A stretch of DNA of 64,000 nucleotides, taken from Deferribacteraceae bacterium UBA6793. Lineage in GTDB: Bacteria; Chrysiogenota; Deferribacteres; Deferribacterales; Geovibrionaceae. The translations under genes and the position numbers were made by a program. Location: NCBI GenBank assembly GCA_002452405.1, contig DKFP01000014.1:310001-374000 (forward strand), given 5' to 3'. Under the pieces are notes generated by a model. It was given only the letters and a program-made list of their open reading frames with translations, did no database searches and was not told the DNA's origin. Shown here one piece after another: positions 33,030 to 41,176 of the stretch (the stretch's first letter is position 1; each line of letters opens with the position of its first letter).

Positions 33030-33999
33030 GTTAAGGTTTTTAATATTATTCTGTGCTGCTCTTTTCTCATTTTCCGCGTATGCGGAGGATAAGGGGACTT
33101 TCAGTATAGTTGCTGAGAACGATATATTTCACAGCGACAGATACTATACCAACGGGATAAGAGCGTCATGGCTGAGTGCACCGAACGGCGGCAGCAGCCT
33201 TGCGAGGAAAGCGGCGCGCCTTTTTCCTCTTTTTCCGGAAGAATATACTGTGAGAACCAGCTATGCCGTTGGGCAGAGTATGTATACGCCGAGCAGTATA
33301 ACGCAAAAGAACCCGCCGGATGGTGACAGACCCTATGCCGGATGGCTTTACGGCTCTGTCGGGCTTATTGCCGAAGACGGCAAGCGTCTTGACCAGCTTG
33401 AACTGAGTATGGGTATGGTTGGTCCTTCATCTCTTGCGGAAGAGACACAGAAGACGGTGCACAAGATAATCGGTTCCGACGACCCGCAGGGCTGGGACGG
33501 TCAGCTTAAAGATGAACCCGGCATAATACTGATGTATCAGCGTAACTGGCGAAGTCTCATAACGAACGATGCGTTCGGTTTTCCTTTGGATATAACTCCC
33601 CATTTGGGAGGGGCGGTAGGCAATATTTTCACATATGCCAACACAGGCTTTATGGTGCGCTACGGGCAGCAGCCCGACCTTGATTACGGTCCGCCGCGGA
33701 TACAGCCGAGTATGCCCGGTTCCGGTTTTTTTGTGCCGGAGAACAGGTTCAGATGGTACGTTTTCGCAGGAATGGACGGCAGGGCGGTTGCTCGCAATAT
33801 ATTTTTAGACGGAAACACCTTTTGCGACAGTGTAAGCACGGACAAAAAACCGCTTGTGGCGGACGTGCAGTTCGGTGCGGTGGCTTCATGGCGCAGCTAT
33901 CGTTTTGGGTATACGCAGGTGATGCGTTCCCGCGAATTTGACGGGCAGGGCAGCAGATATCAGAGCTTCGGAGCGATAAGTTTTTCTGCACAAATGTAA
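33028..33999 (+). CDS. LpxR-family lipid A 3'-O-deacylase
   Basis: The 323-residue outer-membrane protein belongs to the DUF2219/LpxR family: FSIVAENDIFHSDRYYTNGIRASW at the mature N-terminus, DRPYAGWLYGSVGLI and LELSMGMVGPSS, ending in a barrel strand. It removes the 3'-acyloxyacyl group from lipid A. The start appears to be TTG 33028, as only this gives the signal peptide (FLILFCAALFSFSAYA); no ATG or GTG is available before residue 70. Confidence 0.85.
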   Translation: MLRFLILFCAALFSFSAYAEDKGTFSIVAENDIFHSDRYYTNGIRASWLSAPNGGSSLARKAARLFPLFPEEYTVRTSYAVGQSMYTPSSITQKNPPDGDRPYAGWLYGSVGLIAEDGKRLDQLELSMGMVGPSSLAEETQKTVHKIIGSDDPQGWDGQLKDEPGIILMYQRNWRSLITNDAFGFPLDITPHLGGAVGNIFTYANTGFMVRYGQQPDLDYGPPRIQPSMPGSGFFVPENRFRWYVFAGMDGRAVARNIFLDGNTFCDSVSTDKKPLVADVQFGAVASWRSYRFGYTQVMRSREFDGQGSRYQSFGAISFSAQM

Positions 34000-34011
34000 A
34001 ATTTTTTATTG

Positions 34012-34039
34012 TTGACTTTTCCGGAAAGCATAATATATA
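34012..34039 (+). promoter_or_regulatory. Promoter of metNIQ
   Basis: TTGACT (34012-34017), a 16-bp spacer and TATATA (34034-34039) lie 76 bp upstream of metN. No S-box riboswitch pattern is seen in the short leader. Confidence 0.6.
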
Positions 34040-34115
34040 AAAATCATAGATTAAATAGGTTTTAAAAAGATGCGGCTTATTACCGTATCTGTTATTTGTT
34101 TTTTAAGAGGAACAT

Positions 34116-35138
34116 ATGATTCAGATAAGGAACCTTTCAAAGGTTTACCCCGCGCGCAGCGGCGATGTGCGCGCGCTGGACGGCGTATCTTTCGACATCC
34201 CGCAGGGGTCGGTATACGGCATAATGGGTCTCAGCGGCGCTGGCAAAAGCACTCTGGTGCGCTGTCTAAATCTGCTGGAACGCCCAACAGGCGGTGAGAT
34301 AATCGTCGGCGGACATGACCTGACGAGACTCAGCGAAAAACAGTTGAGAAGCGCCAGACAGAAAATAGGCATGATATTCCAGCATTTCAATCTTTTACAG
34401 TCCAGAACGGTTGCGGGCAACATCGCTTTTCCCCTTGAGATAGCGGGTATGACTGCCGATGATATCCGTGCGCGTGTTGCGGAACTTCTTCCCCTTGTGG
34501 GGCTGGAAGACAAGGCTGGCGCGTATCCTTCGGAGCTTTCCGGCGGTCAGAAACAGAGGGTGGGCATTGCGCGTGCGCTTGCTCTTAAACCGGACGTTCT
34601 GCTCTGCGACGAGGCGACCTCCGCTCTCGACCCTAAGACAACCCGTTCGATACTTACACTTCTGCGGGATATAAACCGCAGTCTGGGGCTTACCATAGTT
34701 ATTATCACCCACGAAATGCATGTCATAAAAGATATATGCACCCACGTTGCCGTTCTGCACGATTCAAAATGTGTGGAGAACGCCACTGTGGAAGAGGTTT
34801 TTCTGTCGCCGAAATCACAGGTGGCAAAGGAGTTTGTGTCCGGCATATTCAAGGCGGACATACCGGAGGAACTTCTGCGCGAGTTGGAATCACACAGCGA
34901 TTCGGAGCTTGTGCGGGTGTCGTTCCTTGGCGGTTCCGCATCGGAACCCATGATAAACGGGCTTATACGCAGCAGCGATGTTCAGGTGAGCATCCTTTTC
35001 GGCAGTGTTGACCATGTGCGGAGCACTCTGTTCGGCAACCTGCTTCTGGAGCTGCGCGGAACGGACGAGCAGAGAAAACGGGCGCATGAATATCTTCTGG
35101 GTCAGAATCTTTCCGTAGAGAGGGTCAGCTATGAGTGA
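34116..35138 (+). CDS. metN: Methionine ABC transporter ATPase
   Basis: The 340-residue protein has an ABC domain (Walker A GLSGAGKST at 39-47, signature LSGGQKQR, Walker B LLCDEATSALDP) and the C-terminal NIL/ACT-like domain (about 255-340) that senses methionine in this family. It overlaps metI by 8 bp. The FQHFNLLQSRTVAGNIAFPLE stretch is typical of MetN. Confidence 0.94.
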   Translation: MIQIRNLSKVYPARSGDVRALDGVSFDIPQGSVYGIMGLSGAGKSTLVRCLNLLERPTGGEIIVGGHDLTRLSEKQLRSARQKIGMIFQHFNLLQSRTVAGNIAFPLEIAGMTADDIRARVAELLPLVGLEDKAGAYPSELSGGQKQRVGIARALALKPDVLLCDEATSALDPKTTRSILTLLRDINRSLGLTIVIITHEMHVIKDICTHVAVLHDSKCVENATVEEVFLSPKSQVAKEFVSGIFKADIPEELLRELESHSDSELVRVSFLGGSASEPMINGLIRSSDVQVSILFGSVDHVRSTLFGNLLLELRGTDEQRKRAHEYLLGQNLSVERVSYE

Positions 35139-35802
35139 CGGGTATATCGCATCCATGCTGGGGCTTCTCACTCCGGCTGTGCTTGAAACGCTTTATATGG
35201 TGGCGGCTTCCGCCGTTATGTCATATGTGATAGGGCTTCCGCTGGGGATACTGCTTGTGGTGTCCTCCAAAGGGCATATTATGCCTGCACCGTGGGTGGA
35301 AAGGACGCTGGGGACGGTTATAAACATCCTGCGTTCGGCACCGTTCATCGTGCTTATGGTGGCTTTGATACCGTTCACGAGAATGGTTATTGGTACGTCC
35401 ATCGGTACCACTGCGGCTGTTGTTCCGCTTGTTGTTGCGGCGGCTCCGTTTGTGGCAAGGGTTGTGGAATCTTCGCTGAAAGAGATACCCCACGGGGTGA
35501 TAGAGGCGGCGCAGTCCATGGGCGCGTCCCCTTTCCAGATAATTTATAAGGTGCTGCTGCCGGAGGCGAAGTCTTCTCTGATCCTCGGTGCGGCAATAAC
35601 AATAATCAACGTGATAGGCTATACGGCAATGGCTGGTGCGGTGGGCGGCGGCGGTCTCGGCGACCTCGCTATCCAGTACGGGTATAACAGGTTCCGCACG
35701 GACGTGATGATAATCACGGTGGCTGTGCTTGTGATATTCGTTCAGGCGGTTCAGACCCTCGGCACCAGACTTGCGGTGAGCGCAATGCATACAAAAAGAT
35801 GA
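35131..35802 (+). CDS. metI: Methionine ABC transporter permease
   Basis: The 223-residue protein has five or so transmembrane helices and the coupling-helix EAA motif region VIEAAQSMGASPFQIIYKVLLPEA. It is the membrane channel paired with MetN, and overlaps the metN end. Confidence 0.94.
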   Translation: MSDGYIASMLGLLTPAVLETLYMVAASAVMSYVIGLPLGILLVVSSKGHIMPAPWVERTLGTVINILRSAPFIVLMVALIPFTRMVIGTSIGTTAAVVPLVVAAAPFVARVVESSLKEIPHGVIEAAQSMGASPFQIIYKVLLPEAKSSLILGAAITIINVIGYTAMAGAVGGGGLGDLAIQYGYNRFRTDVMIITVAVLVIFVQAVQTLGTRLAVSAMHTKR

Positions 35803-35830
35803 CAGGAATATGTGTCCTATGGAGGTTTAC

Positions 35831-36679
35831 ATGAGAAAAAGAAGTATTACGGCTGTTCTGATAGCGGTTTTCAGTGTTCTGCTTATTTCAGGATGCTCAA
35901 AACCCAAAAAAGAGGAGGCTGCGGCGGAACCGAAACAGGATGCGCCGACGGTGATTAAGGTGGGTGCCACACCCGTTCCCCATGCGGAGATATTGGAGTT
36001 TGTGAAACCTATTCTTGCTAAAGAGGGTGTTGACCTTGAAATAGTGCAGTTCACCGACTATGTTCAGCCCAACCTTGCACTGGACAAAGGTGATCTGGAT
36101 GCTAACTACTTTCAGCATATCCCCTATCTCGATTCGTTCAACGCTGACCGCAGTCTGAACCTCGTTGCCATCGCGAAGGTGCATATTGAGCCTATCGGTC
36201 TTTACTCTGCGAAGGTGAAATCCGTTGCGGAGATTAAGGACAAGGCTGTTATAGCCATCCCCAACGACCCTTCAAACGCAGGACGCGCGCTTGTTCTCCT
36301 TGAAAAAGCCGGTCTTCTGAAGCTGAAAGAGGGCGCGGGTATCAAGGCGACAGTGCAGGATATCGTTGAAAATCCCAAAAATCTGTCTGTAAAAACTCTG
36401 GATGCGGCACAGCTTCCGCGCGCGCTTCAGGATGTTGAGGTGGCGGTAATCAATACCAACTATGCACTTGAGGGTGGTCTCAATCCTTCAAAAGATGCGC
36501 TTTTTATAGAAAATTCCGATTCGCCCTATGCAAACATACTTGTTGTAAAGGCGGAAAAAGCGAACGACCCCGCTCTTAAAAAACTTGCGGACGTTCTGGT
36601 TTCCGAAGACGTTAAAAAGTTTATTGAGGAAAAGTACAAAGGGTCTATTCTTCCAGCTCAGACGCTCATAACAAACTGA
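35831..36679 (+). CDS. metQ: Methionine-binding lipoprotein
   Basis: The start is ATG 35831, six bases after GGAGG; 282 residues. The lipobox LLISGCSK makes it a lipoprotein. The NlpA-family core IKVGATPVPHAEILEFVKP, DYVQPNLALDKGDLDANYFQH and QLPRALQDVEVAVINTNYA is present. It captures methionine for MetNI. Confidence 0.94.
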   Translation: MRKRSITAVLIAVFSVLLISGCSKPKKEEAAAEPKQDAPTVIKVGATPVPHAEILEFVKPILAKEGVDLEIVQFTDYVQPNLALDKGDLDANYFQHIPYLDSFNADRSLNLVAIAKVHIEPIGLYSAKVKSVAEIKDKAVIAIPNDPSNAGRALVLLEKAGLLKLKEGAGIKATVQDIVENPKNLSVKTLDAAQLPRALQDVEVAVINTNYALEGGLNPSKDALFIENSDSPYANILVVKAEKANDPALKKLADVLVSEDVKKFIEEKYKGSILPAQTLITN

Positions 36680-36696
36680 TATAAACAGGTCACATC

Positions 36697-36722
36697 GTGC
36701 GGGCAGGTTTTCCTGTCCGCAC
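36697..36722 (+). terminator. Hairpin after metQ, probable terminator
   Basis: GTGCGG-G-CAGG / CCTG-T-CCGCAC with a TTTT loop gives a strong stem (10 pairs and one G-U). The following sequence has only a weak U-run, so efficiency is uncertain. Confidence 0.5.
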
Positions 36723-36807
36723 ATTCCGTATGTGTAAATTATTCCGAGCATTTTACCGAAAATTCGTGTAAAATATTTTTAGTATTTTCATTATATAAGG
36801 AGCGCGG

Positions 36808-37395
36808 ATGATTTCACCGGCGGATATTGAACGTCGTCTGGACGTTACATATCGGTATTTCTCCCACCACATAAGGACTTGCACATCCGTTGTTGTTGCC
36901 ATGCTCGATGCCGTTGCGGAGGGGTTGACCGATAAATCCATGACGGACATGATAATGGAGTCGGGCTATCTGCTTGACATATATGACAGAGGAATGAGCG
37001 TCTGTTTTAACCATGTTCTTGGGAAGCCCCATGAAGCCGAACACGAAGATGTGGATATAAACCATCTTGTTGAGCTTTATATCAAAAATGCTGTGTCCGA
37101 GGAGGGCGCGGCAGTTGCAAACCATCTCAGGGGAGTGACGGTGAACTGCGACGCATATTCCTTCAAAAGCCTTTTCCAGATACTTTTACAGGAAGGGCTT
37201 TCATCGTCGAAGGACGAGCTGAAAATCACTCATGATCCCAATAAAATATATATTCTGCCCGATAAGGGCTACAACGAGATACAGCCCATTTTTGCCATTT
37301 TTGCGGAGATTTTTGAAAGAACCGGTATCGTGATGAGTTATGACAAAACTTCCATTATTTTGAGGTTCCAAGATGAGAATATTAATTGCCGATGA
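36808..37395 (+). CDS. Degenerate histidine-kinase-like / histidine phosphotransfer protein
   Basis: The 195-residue protein has an H-box-like segment YFSHHIRTCTS at 17-27, in which His20 would be the phosphate acceptor; the usual E and P of the motif are H and C. The C-terminal part recalls a reduced HATPase fold (NCDAYSFKSLFQILLQEGL in place of the N-box), but no glycine-rich ATP lid is visible. It overlaps the receiver gene by 23 bp. It may dimerise and pass phosphate to the receiver without binding ATP itself. Confidence 0.6.
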   Translation: MISPADIERRLDVTYRYFSHHIRTCTSVVVAMLDAVAEGLTDKSMTDMIMESGYLLDIYDRGMSVCFNHVLGKPHEAEHEDVDINHLVELYIKNAVSEEGAAVANHLRGVTVNCDAYSFKSLFQILLQEGLSSSKDELKITHDPNKIYILPDKGYNEIQPIFAIFAEIFERTGIVMSYDKTSIILRFQDENINCR

Positions 37396-37729
37396 TGAGC
37401 TTCGCCTTCGCAAAGTGGTGTCGCTGCATTTGAAAAAGAGCGGTTTTGATGTTTATGAGGCGGGTAACGGACAGCAGGCTGTTGACATGGCAAAAGAACT
37501 TTTGCCCGATGTTATCGTTCTTGACGTTATGATGCCGGAGAAAACCGGACTTGAGGCGTGTGCGGAGATTAAAAGCATACGGGAGCTTGCTTCCATCCCT
37601 GTTGTGCTGCTTACGGCAATGGCCGAATCAGATGATATTAAAAAGGGGCGGGAGGCAGGCGCAGACGAATACCTGACCAAGCCGTTCAGTCCGAAAGAGC
37701 TTATAGACATCATAAAAAGCAGGGTATGA
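37373..37729 (+). CDS. Stand-alone response-regulator receiver
   Basis: The 118-residue CheY-like protein has the acidic pair Asp7-Asp8, phosphorylation site Asp51 (VIVLDVMMPEKTG), the LLTA Thr and the Lys in LTKPFS. It has no output domain, so it must act by protein contact, most likely on the HDOD or phosphatase proteins encoded next. It overlaps both neighbouring genes. Confidence 0.92.
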   Translation: MRILIADDELRLRKVVSLHLKKSGFDVYEAGNGQQAVDMAKELLPDVIVLDVMMPEKTGLEACAEIKSIRELASIPVVLLTAMAESDDIKKGREAGADEYLTKPFSPKELIDIIKSRV

Positions 37730-38826
37730 TGCGGATCCTGTTCATAGGCTCGCAGGAGAGCAGAAACCTGTTTCAGGCTGCGGTGGCGGAACACGCGGAG
37801 ATAACCTCCGACAAAAATGCCGACTGCTGCATCATAGAGATAGCCGAAACCCAGACTCTGTTCCGGCTTCCCAAGAAATTTCCCGTACCAACCTTTTTTT
37901 ACATAACAAAAAAAGACCGGCAGCTTCTTGATGCTCTCACTGATTTTAAAATATCAGGAATCTTCTTTCCGCCAATAAAACCGGAAGAGGTCGTTAAAAA
38001 AATGTTTCAGGGAAACATTCAGACCGCAGTTGCCAACGGCAGCGAGTTTGACACCCTGAAAGCCAAGATTATAGCCAAGGCGGAGAACATCCCGCCTCTG
38101 CCCGCGCTGGCGCGCGAGCTTGTGCGGCTCACCCGCAACGACAAGACCAGGATAAAGGATTTTGTCGACCAGATAAAAAAGGATCAGGGACTCAGTTCCC
38201 GTATAATAAAACTTGTAAATTCACCCTTTTACGGGGTGCGGCAGGAGATTTCCAGCATAGACAGGGCAACGGTGCTTCTGGGATTGAACACTGTTAAAAA
38301 TCTTGCGCTTGCCGTTTCAACAGAGTCTTTTTACAACAAAAACTTCAGCCTGCTGAAAACCACAGGGCAGAAGATATGGCAGCACGGGTTTGCCGTGGCG
38401 AGGCTCTGCGAGGCGATTGCGAAACTGTCCGGCGAAGACGAGGATGCACTCTATCTGGCTGGACTTATGCACGACATGGGCAAGACGGTTATAGTGGATT
38501 TTCTTGTGAAAGAGGCGGTCACCATTGAGGACGAACGCAATCAGCTCGGCACGGATCATTGTGCCGTTGGTGAGCTGGTGCTCACAAAATGGGCTGTCAT
38601 GAAGGACATAGCGGAAGCGGTGCGGAACCACCACCATATGAGCAAAGACGTTTTCAGCCAGATACTCTATTTTGCAAACCAGATGCACAAGAATATAGAC
38701 GATCCCGAAGCGCTGGAAGACGCTGTTGCGGACTGTGCTTTCGCGCTGGGTATGTCTGCGGAGAAATTGCACGAGGCGGTTGACCCCGTGCTTGAGTCGG
38801 AGAAAGCGGATAATGATATTTCCTAA
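37726..38826 (+). CDS. HDOD-domain signalling protein
   Basis: The 366-residue protein begins with about 105 residues of degenerate receiver-like sequence (IAETQTLF, KFPVPTFFYITKKD). The HDOD domain follows at about 115-310: IPPLPALARELVRLT, SRIIKLVNSPFYG, AGLMHDMGKTVIVDFLV. HDOD proteins lack most HD-phosphodiesterase metal ligands and act as regulators of motility and cyclic nucleotide signalling. Overlaps on both sides indicate a single translational unit. Confidence 0.88.
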   Translation: MMRILFIGSQESRNLFQAAVAEHAEITSDKNADCCIIEIAETQTLFRLPKKFPVPTFFYITKKDRQLLDALTDFKISGIFFPPIKPEEVVKKMFQGNIQTAVANGSEFDTLKAKIIAKAENIPPLPALARELVRLTRNDKTRIKDFVDQIKKDQGLSSRIIKLVNSPFYGVRQEISSIDRATVLLGLNTVKNLALAVSTESFYNKNFSLLKTTGQKIWQHGFAVARLCEAIAKLSGEDEDALYLAGLMHDMGKTVIVDFLVKEAVTIEDERNQLGTDHCAVGELVLTKWAVMKDIAEAVRNHHHMSKDVFSQILYFANQMHKNIDDPEALEDAVADCAFALGMSAEKLHEAVDPVLESEKADNDIS

Positions 38827-40378
38827 AAAACTTCTCGATGCGCTTTTTGCCAGCGGAGTCCATGATTTTTACCACGGAATGAGAGAATATCTGGACAGCT
38901 CGTGCTTTGCGCCTTTCACCATATGGCAGATAGACATCAGCATCTGTACCCCCGTCACAGGCGCATATAAAAATGCGGAGGGGAGATACGATATCCACGA
39001 CCTTGGGTTCGACGGCACGGGAAACTCGAAAGAGCGTCGCACGCTGGAGTTCTTCGACGAAAAGATAGAGGTCTACGGCACAGTATTTTTCAGCCATATG
39101 GGAACAGTGTACTGCGCGGTCAGCTTTCACGAGGCACCGGAATATAAGATATTCGCGGAGCTTATCGCATTCAGCGATTACATCGGTCAGCGGCTTGCGG
39201 AGCTTATCGCCCGCGAAAAGAACATAAACGTTTATGTAGATTATCAGAAGAAGATAGAATTCGTTAAGCAGAGCAGCAGAATACTGCGTGCGGTGGAGCT
39301 GGACGAGGTTGTCGCCATGGCGCTGACCTTCTTTATGGATGTGTTCTCCGCGGAGGCGGGGTGCGTTCTGCACAATAGCGAGTTCATAGGGTTCGGACTT
39401 GAAGAGAGTGACCTGCGCAACAATATCCGCATCGGGTCTCAGGGAGCCTATGCCTATGTTATGGGTGTTGAATACACCGAGTTCATAGAGAACAGGATAG
39501 ACTGTTCAAAGTTCAACATTGAGAACATCTTTCTTATCTATGAAGAAACCAAGAATATAAGAATACTTCTTTTTAATATACATTTTGACATCATACCGGA
39601 CAAGGAATTTTCAGAACTGGTGTCCTCCATAGTGTCCACGGCAGTTGAAAACGCCATGTACCACCAGAAAATGACTAAACTGAAAATTCAGGAATCGGAG
39701 ATGGCTGCGACCGGAGAGATACTGAACAAGTTCGTGTCTAAATCCGTTTCGTCCGACTGCGGCATAACCCTGCGGGGGATAAACCATCCTGCGCGTACTG
39801 CGGGAGGGGACTATATGACCGTTAAGGAGACCGATGACGGGCTTTTCTTCTGCATAGCGGACGTATGCGGAAAGGGATATTCCGCTGCGGTGTTCACAGT
39901 GGTTCTCAGCGTTTTCACGGAGAACGCCGACCTTTTCGACAGGGACGTTGCGCTGGATAAGCTGGCAGGTACGCTGAACAGATTCCTTCTGGGGAAAAAC
40001 TTCGGAGACAGGTTCATTACGGCATTTTTCGGATACATAGATAAAAAGGACTATACTCTGAAGTATCTTTCCTGCGGGCACGAACCCGTTATGCATATCG
40101 CTGAGGGCGGCGACAGAAAGATACTGTCTGACTTTCTTCCGATAGGTCTCATGGAGGAACAGTATTCCGTAAAGTCTGAGCCTCTTGCCGCTGGCGACAC
40201 GCTTTTTCTTTACACAGACGGGCTTACGGAGTATATGAACGAGGAAAGTCTCGCTGTGAAGGTCAAACAGCTTGCAAATTCCGGCGCGGATAATATACTT
40301 GAAGTTCTTTACGAGGATATGGTATTGGACAAGGATATGCAGAGGGATGACTTCACCTGCATGATCATCAGGATTTAA
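38813..40378 (+). CDS. SpoIIE/PP2C-type serine phosphatase with N-terminal sensor region
   Basis: The start is ATG 38813, inside the HDOD gene; 521 residues. The first 300 residues are a sensor region, perhaps two GAF-like folds. The C-terminal 200 residues are a PPM phosphatase: AATGEILNKFV, RTAGGDYMTVKETDDGLFFCIADVCGKGYSAA with metal-binding Asp residues, and DTLFLYTDGLTEYMN. It would dephosphorylate an anti-sigma antagonist or similar partner; none is encoded nearby. Confidence 0.87.
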   Translation: MIFPKKLLDALFASGVHDFYHGMREYLDSSCFAPFTIWQIDISICTPVTGAYKNAEGRYDIHDLGFDGTGNSKERRTLEFFDEKIEVYGTVFFSHMGTVYCAVSFHEAPEYKIFAELIAFSDYIGQRLAELIAREKNINVYVDYQKKIEFVKQSSRILRAVELDEVVAMALTFFMDVFSAEAGCVLHNSEFIGFGLEESDLRNNIRIGSQGAYAYVMGVEYTEFIENRIDCSKFNIENIFLIYEETKNIRILLFNIHFDIIPDKEFSELVSSIVSTAVENAMYHQKMTKLKIQESEMAATGEILNKFVSKSVSSDCGITLRGINHPARTAGGDYMTVKETDDGLFFCIADVCGKGYSAAVFTVVLSVFTENADLFDRDVALDKLAGTLNRFLLGKNFGDRFITAFFGYIDKKDYTLKYLSCGHEPVMHIAEGGDRKILSDFLPIGLMEEQYSVKSEPLAAGDTLFLYTDGLTEYMNEESLAVKVKQLANSGADNILEVLYEDMVLDKDMQRDDFTCMIIRI

Positions 40379-40389
40379 GGGGTTTTTTC

Positions 40390-41073
40390 TTGGAACAGAA
40401 ATCAAAAGAAATACAGCAGATGTTCGACAATATAGCCGGAAGGTACGACCTTCTGAATCGGCTTCTCAGCTTTCGCGCAGACGTGCGCTGGCGTAAAAAA
40501 GCTATTAAGCTGGCGGGCATTGCGGGCGGTCAGACGGTTCTCGACCTTGCGTGCGGAACAGCCGACATGATGATAGAGATGGACAGACGCGTTGACGGTG
40601 TTAATCTTGTCGGCGGCGATTTCAGTTATAACATGATGCTGATAGGCAAACAGAAATTTCCTAAAGGCTCGTTCAGCGTTGCAGATGCACACTGTCTCCC
40701 TTTTGCTGACAAAAGTTTCGACAGGATAACCATCTCTTTCGGTTTTAGAAACGTTACGGACAAGCCAAGGGGACTAAAAGAGATGCACAGGGTGCTGAAA
40801 GACGGCGGAAAACTTTGTATTCTGGAATTTTCCCAGCCTGAAGGTCCTGTTTTCAGCAGACTCTACAGACTTTATTTCACAAAAATACTCCCTTTCATCG
40901 GGGGCATCATCTCCGGAAACAGAAAGGCATACGAGTATCTGCCCGATTCGGTATACAAATTCCCGAAACGGGACGCCTACAGGCAAATGATTATGGATGC
41001 AGGCTTTTCTGAAGTTCGGTTCAATCCCATGAGTTTCGGTATTTGCGACGCTACTATCTGTATTAAAAACTAA
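40390..41073 (+). CDS. ubiE: Demethylmenaquinone methyltransferase
   Basis: The start is TTG 40390 behind AAGGGG; 227 residues. Motifs are MFDNIAGRYDLLNRLLSF at the N-terminus, the SAM-binding VLDLACGTADM and FGFRNVTDKPRGLKEMHRVLKDGG, all typical of UbiE/MenG. It performs the last step of menaquinone synthesis, the quinone needed by the Psr-like and bc complexes. Confidence 0.94.
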   Translation: MEQKSKEIQQMFDNIAGRYDLLNRLLSFRADVRWRKKAIKLAGIAGGQTVLDLACGTADMMIEMDRRVDGVNLVGGDFSYNMMLIGKQKFPKGSFSVADAHCLPFADKSFDRITISFGFRNVTDKPRGLKEMHRVLKDGGKLCILEFSQPEGPVFSRLYRLYFTKILPFIGGIISGNRKAYEYLPDSVYKFPKRDAYRQMIMDAGFSEVRFNPMSFGICDATICIKN

Positions 41074-41097
41074 TAATTCATTTTGTTAATTTTTTTA

Positions 41098-41125
41098 TTG
41101 AAATGACGGGCATAAGCCCTATATT
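41098..41125 (+). promoter_or_regulatory. Promoter of the chemoreceptor gene
   Basis: TTGAAA (41098-41103), a 16-bp spacer and TATATT (41120-41125). The spacer contains the palindrome GGGC-ATAA-GCCC (41108-41119), a possible operator. Confidence 0.55.
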
Positions 41126-41176
41126 TTTGCATACAATAAACACATCCGTACTTTAATTTTCGGTTTTGGGGGAAAG

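Noticed and set aside
34018..34115. S-adenosylmethionine riboswitch upstream of metNIQ
   Set aside because: The leader is too short and AT-rich, and no S-box core motif or terminator was found.
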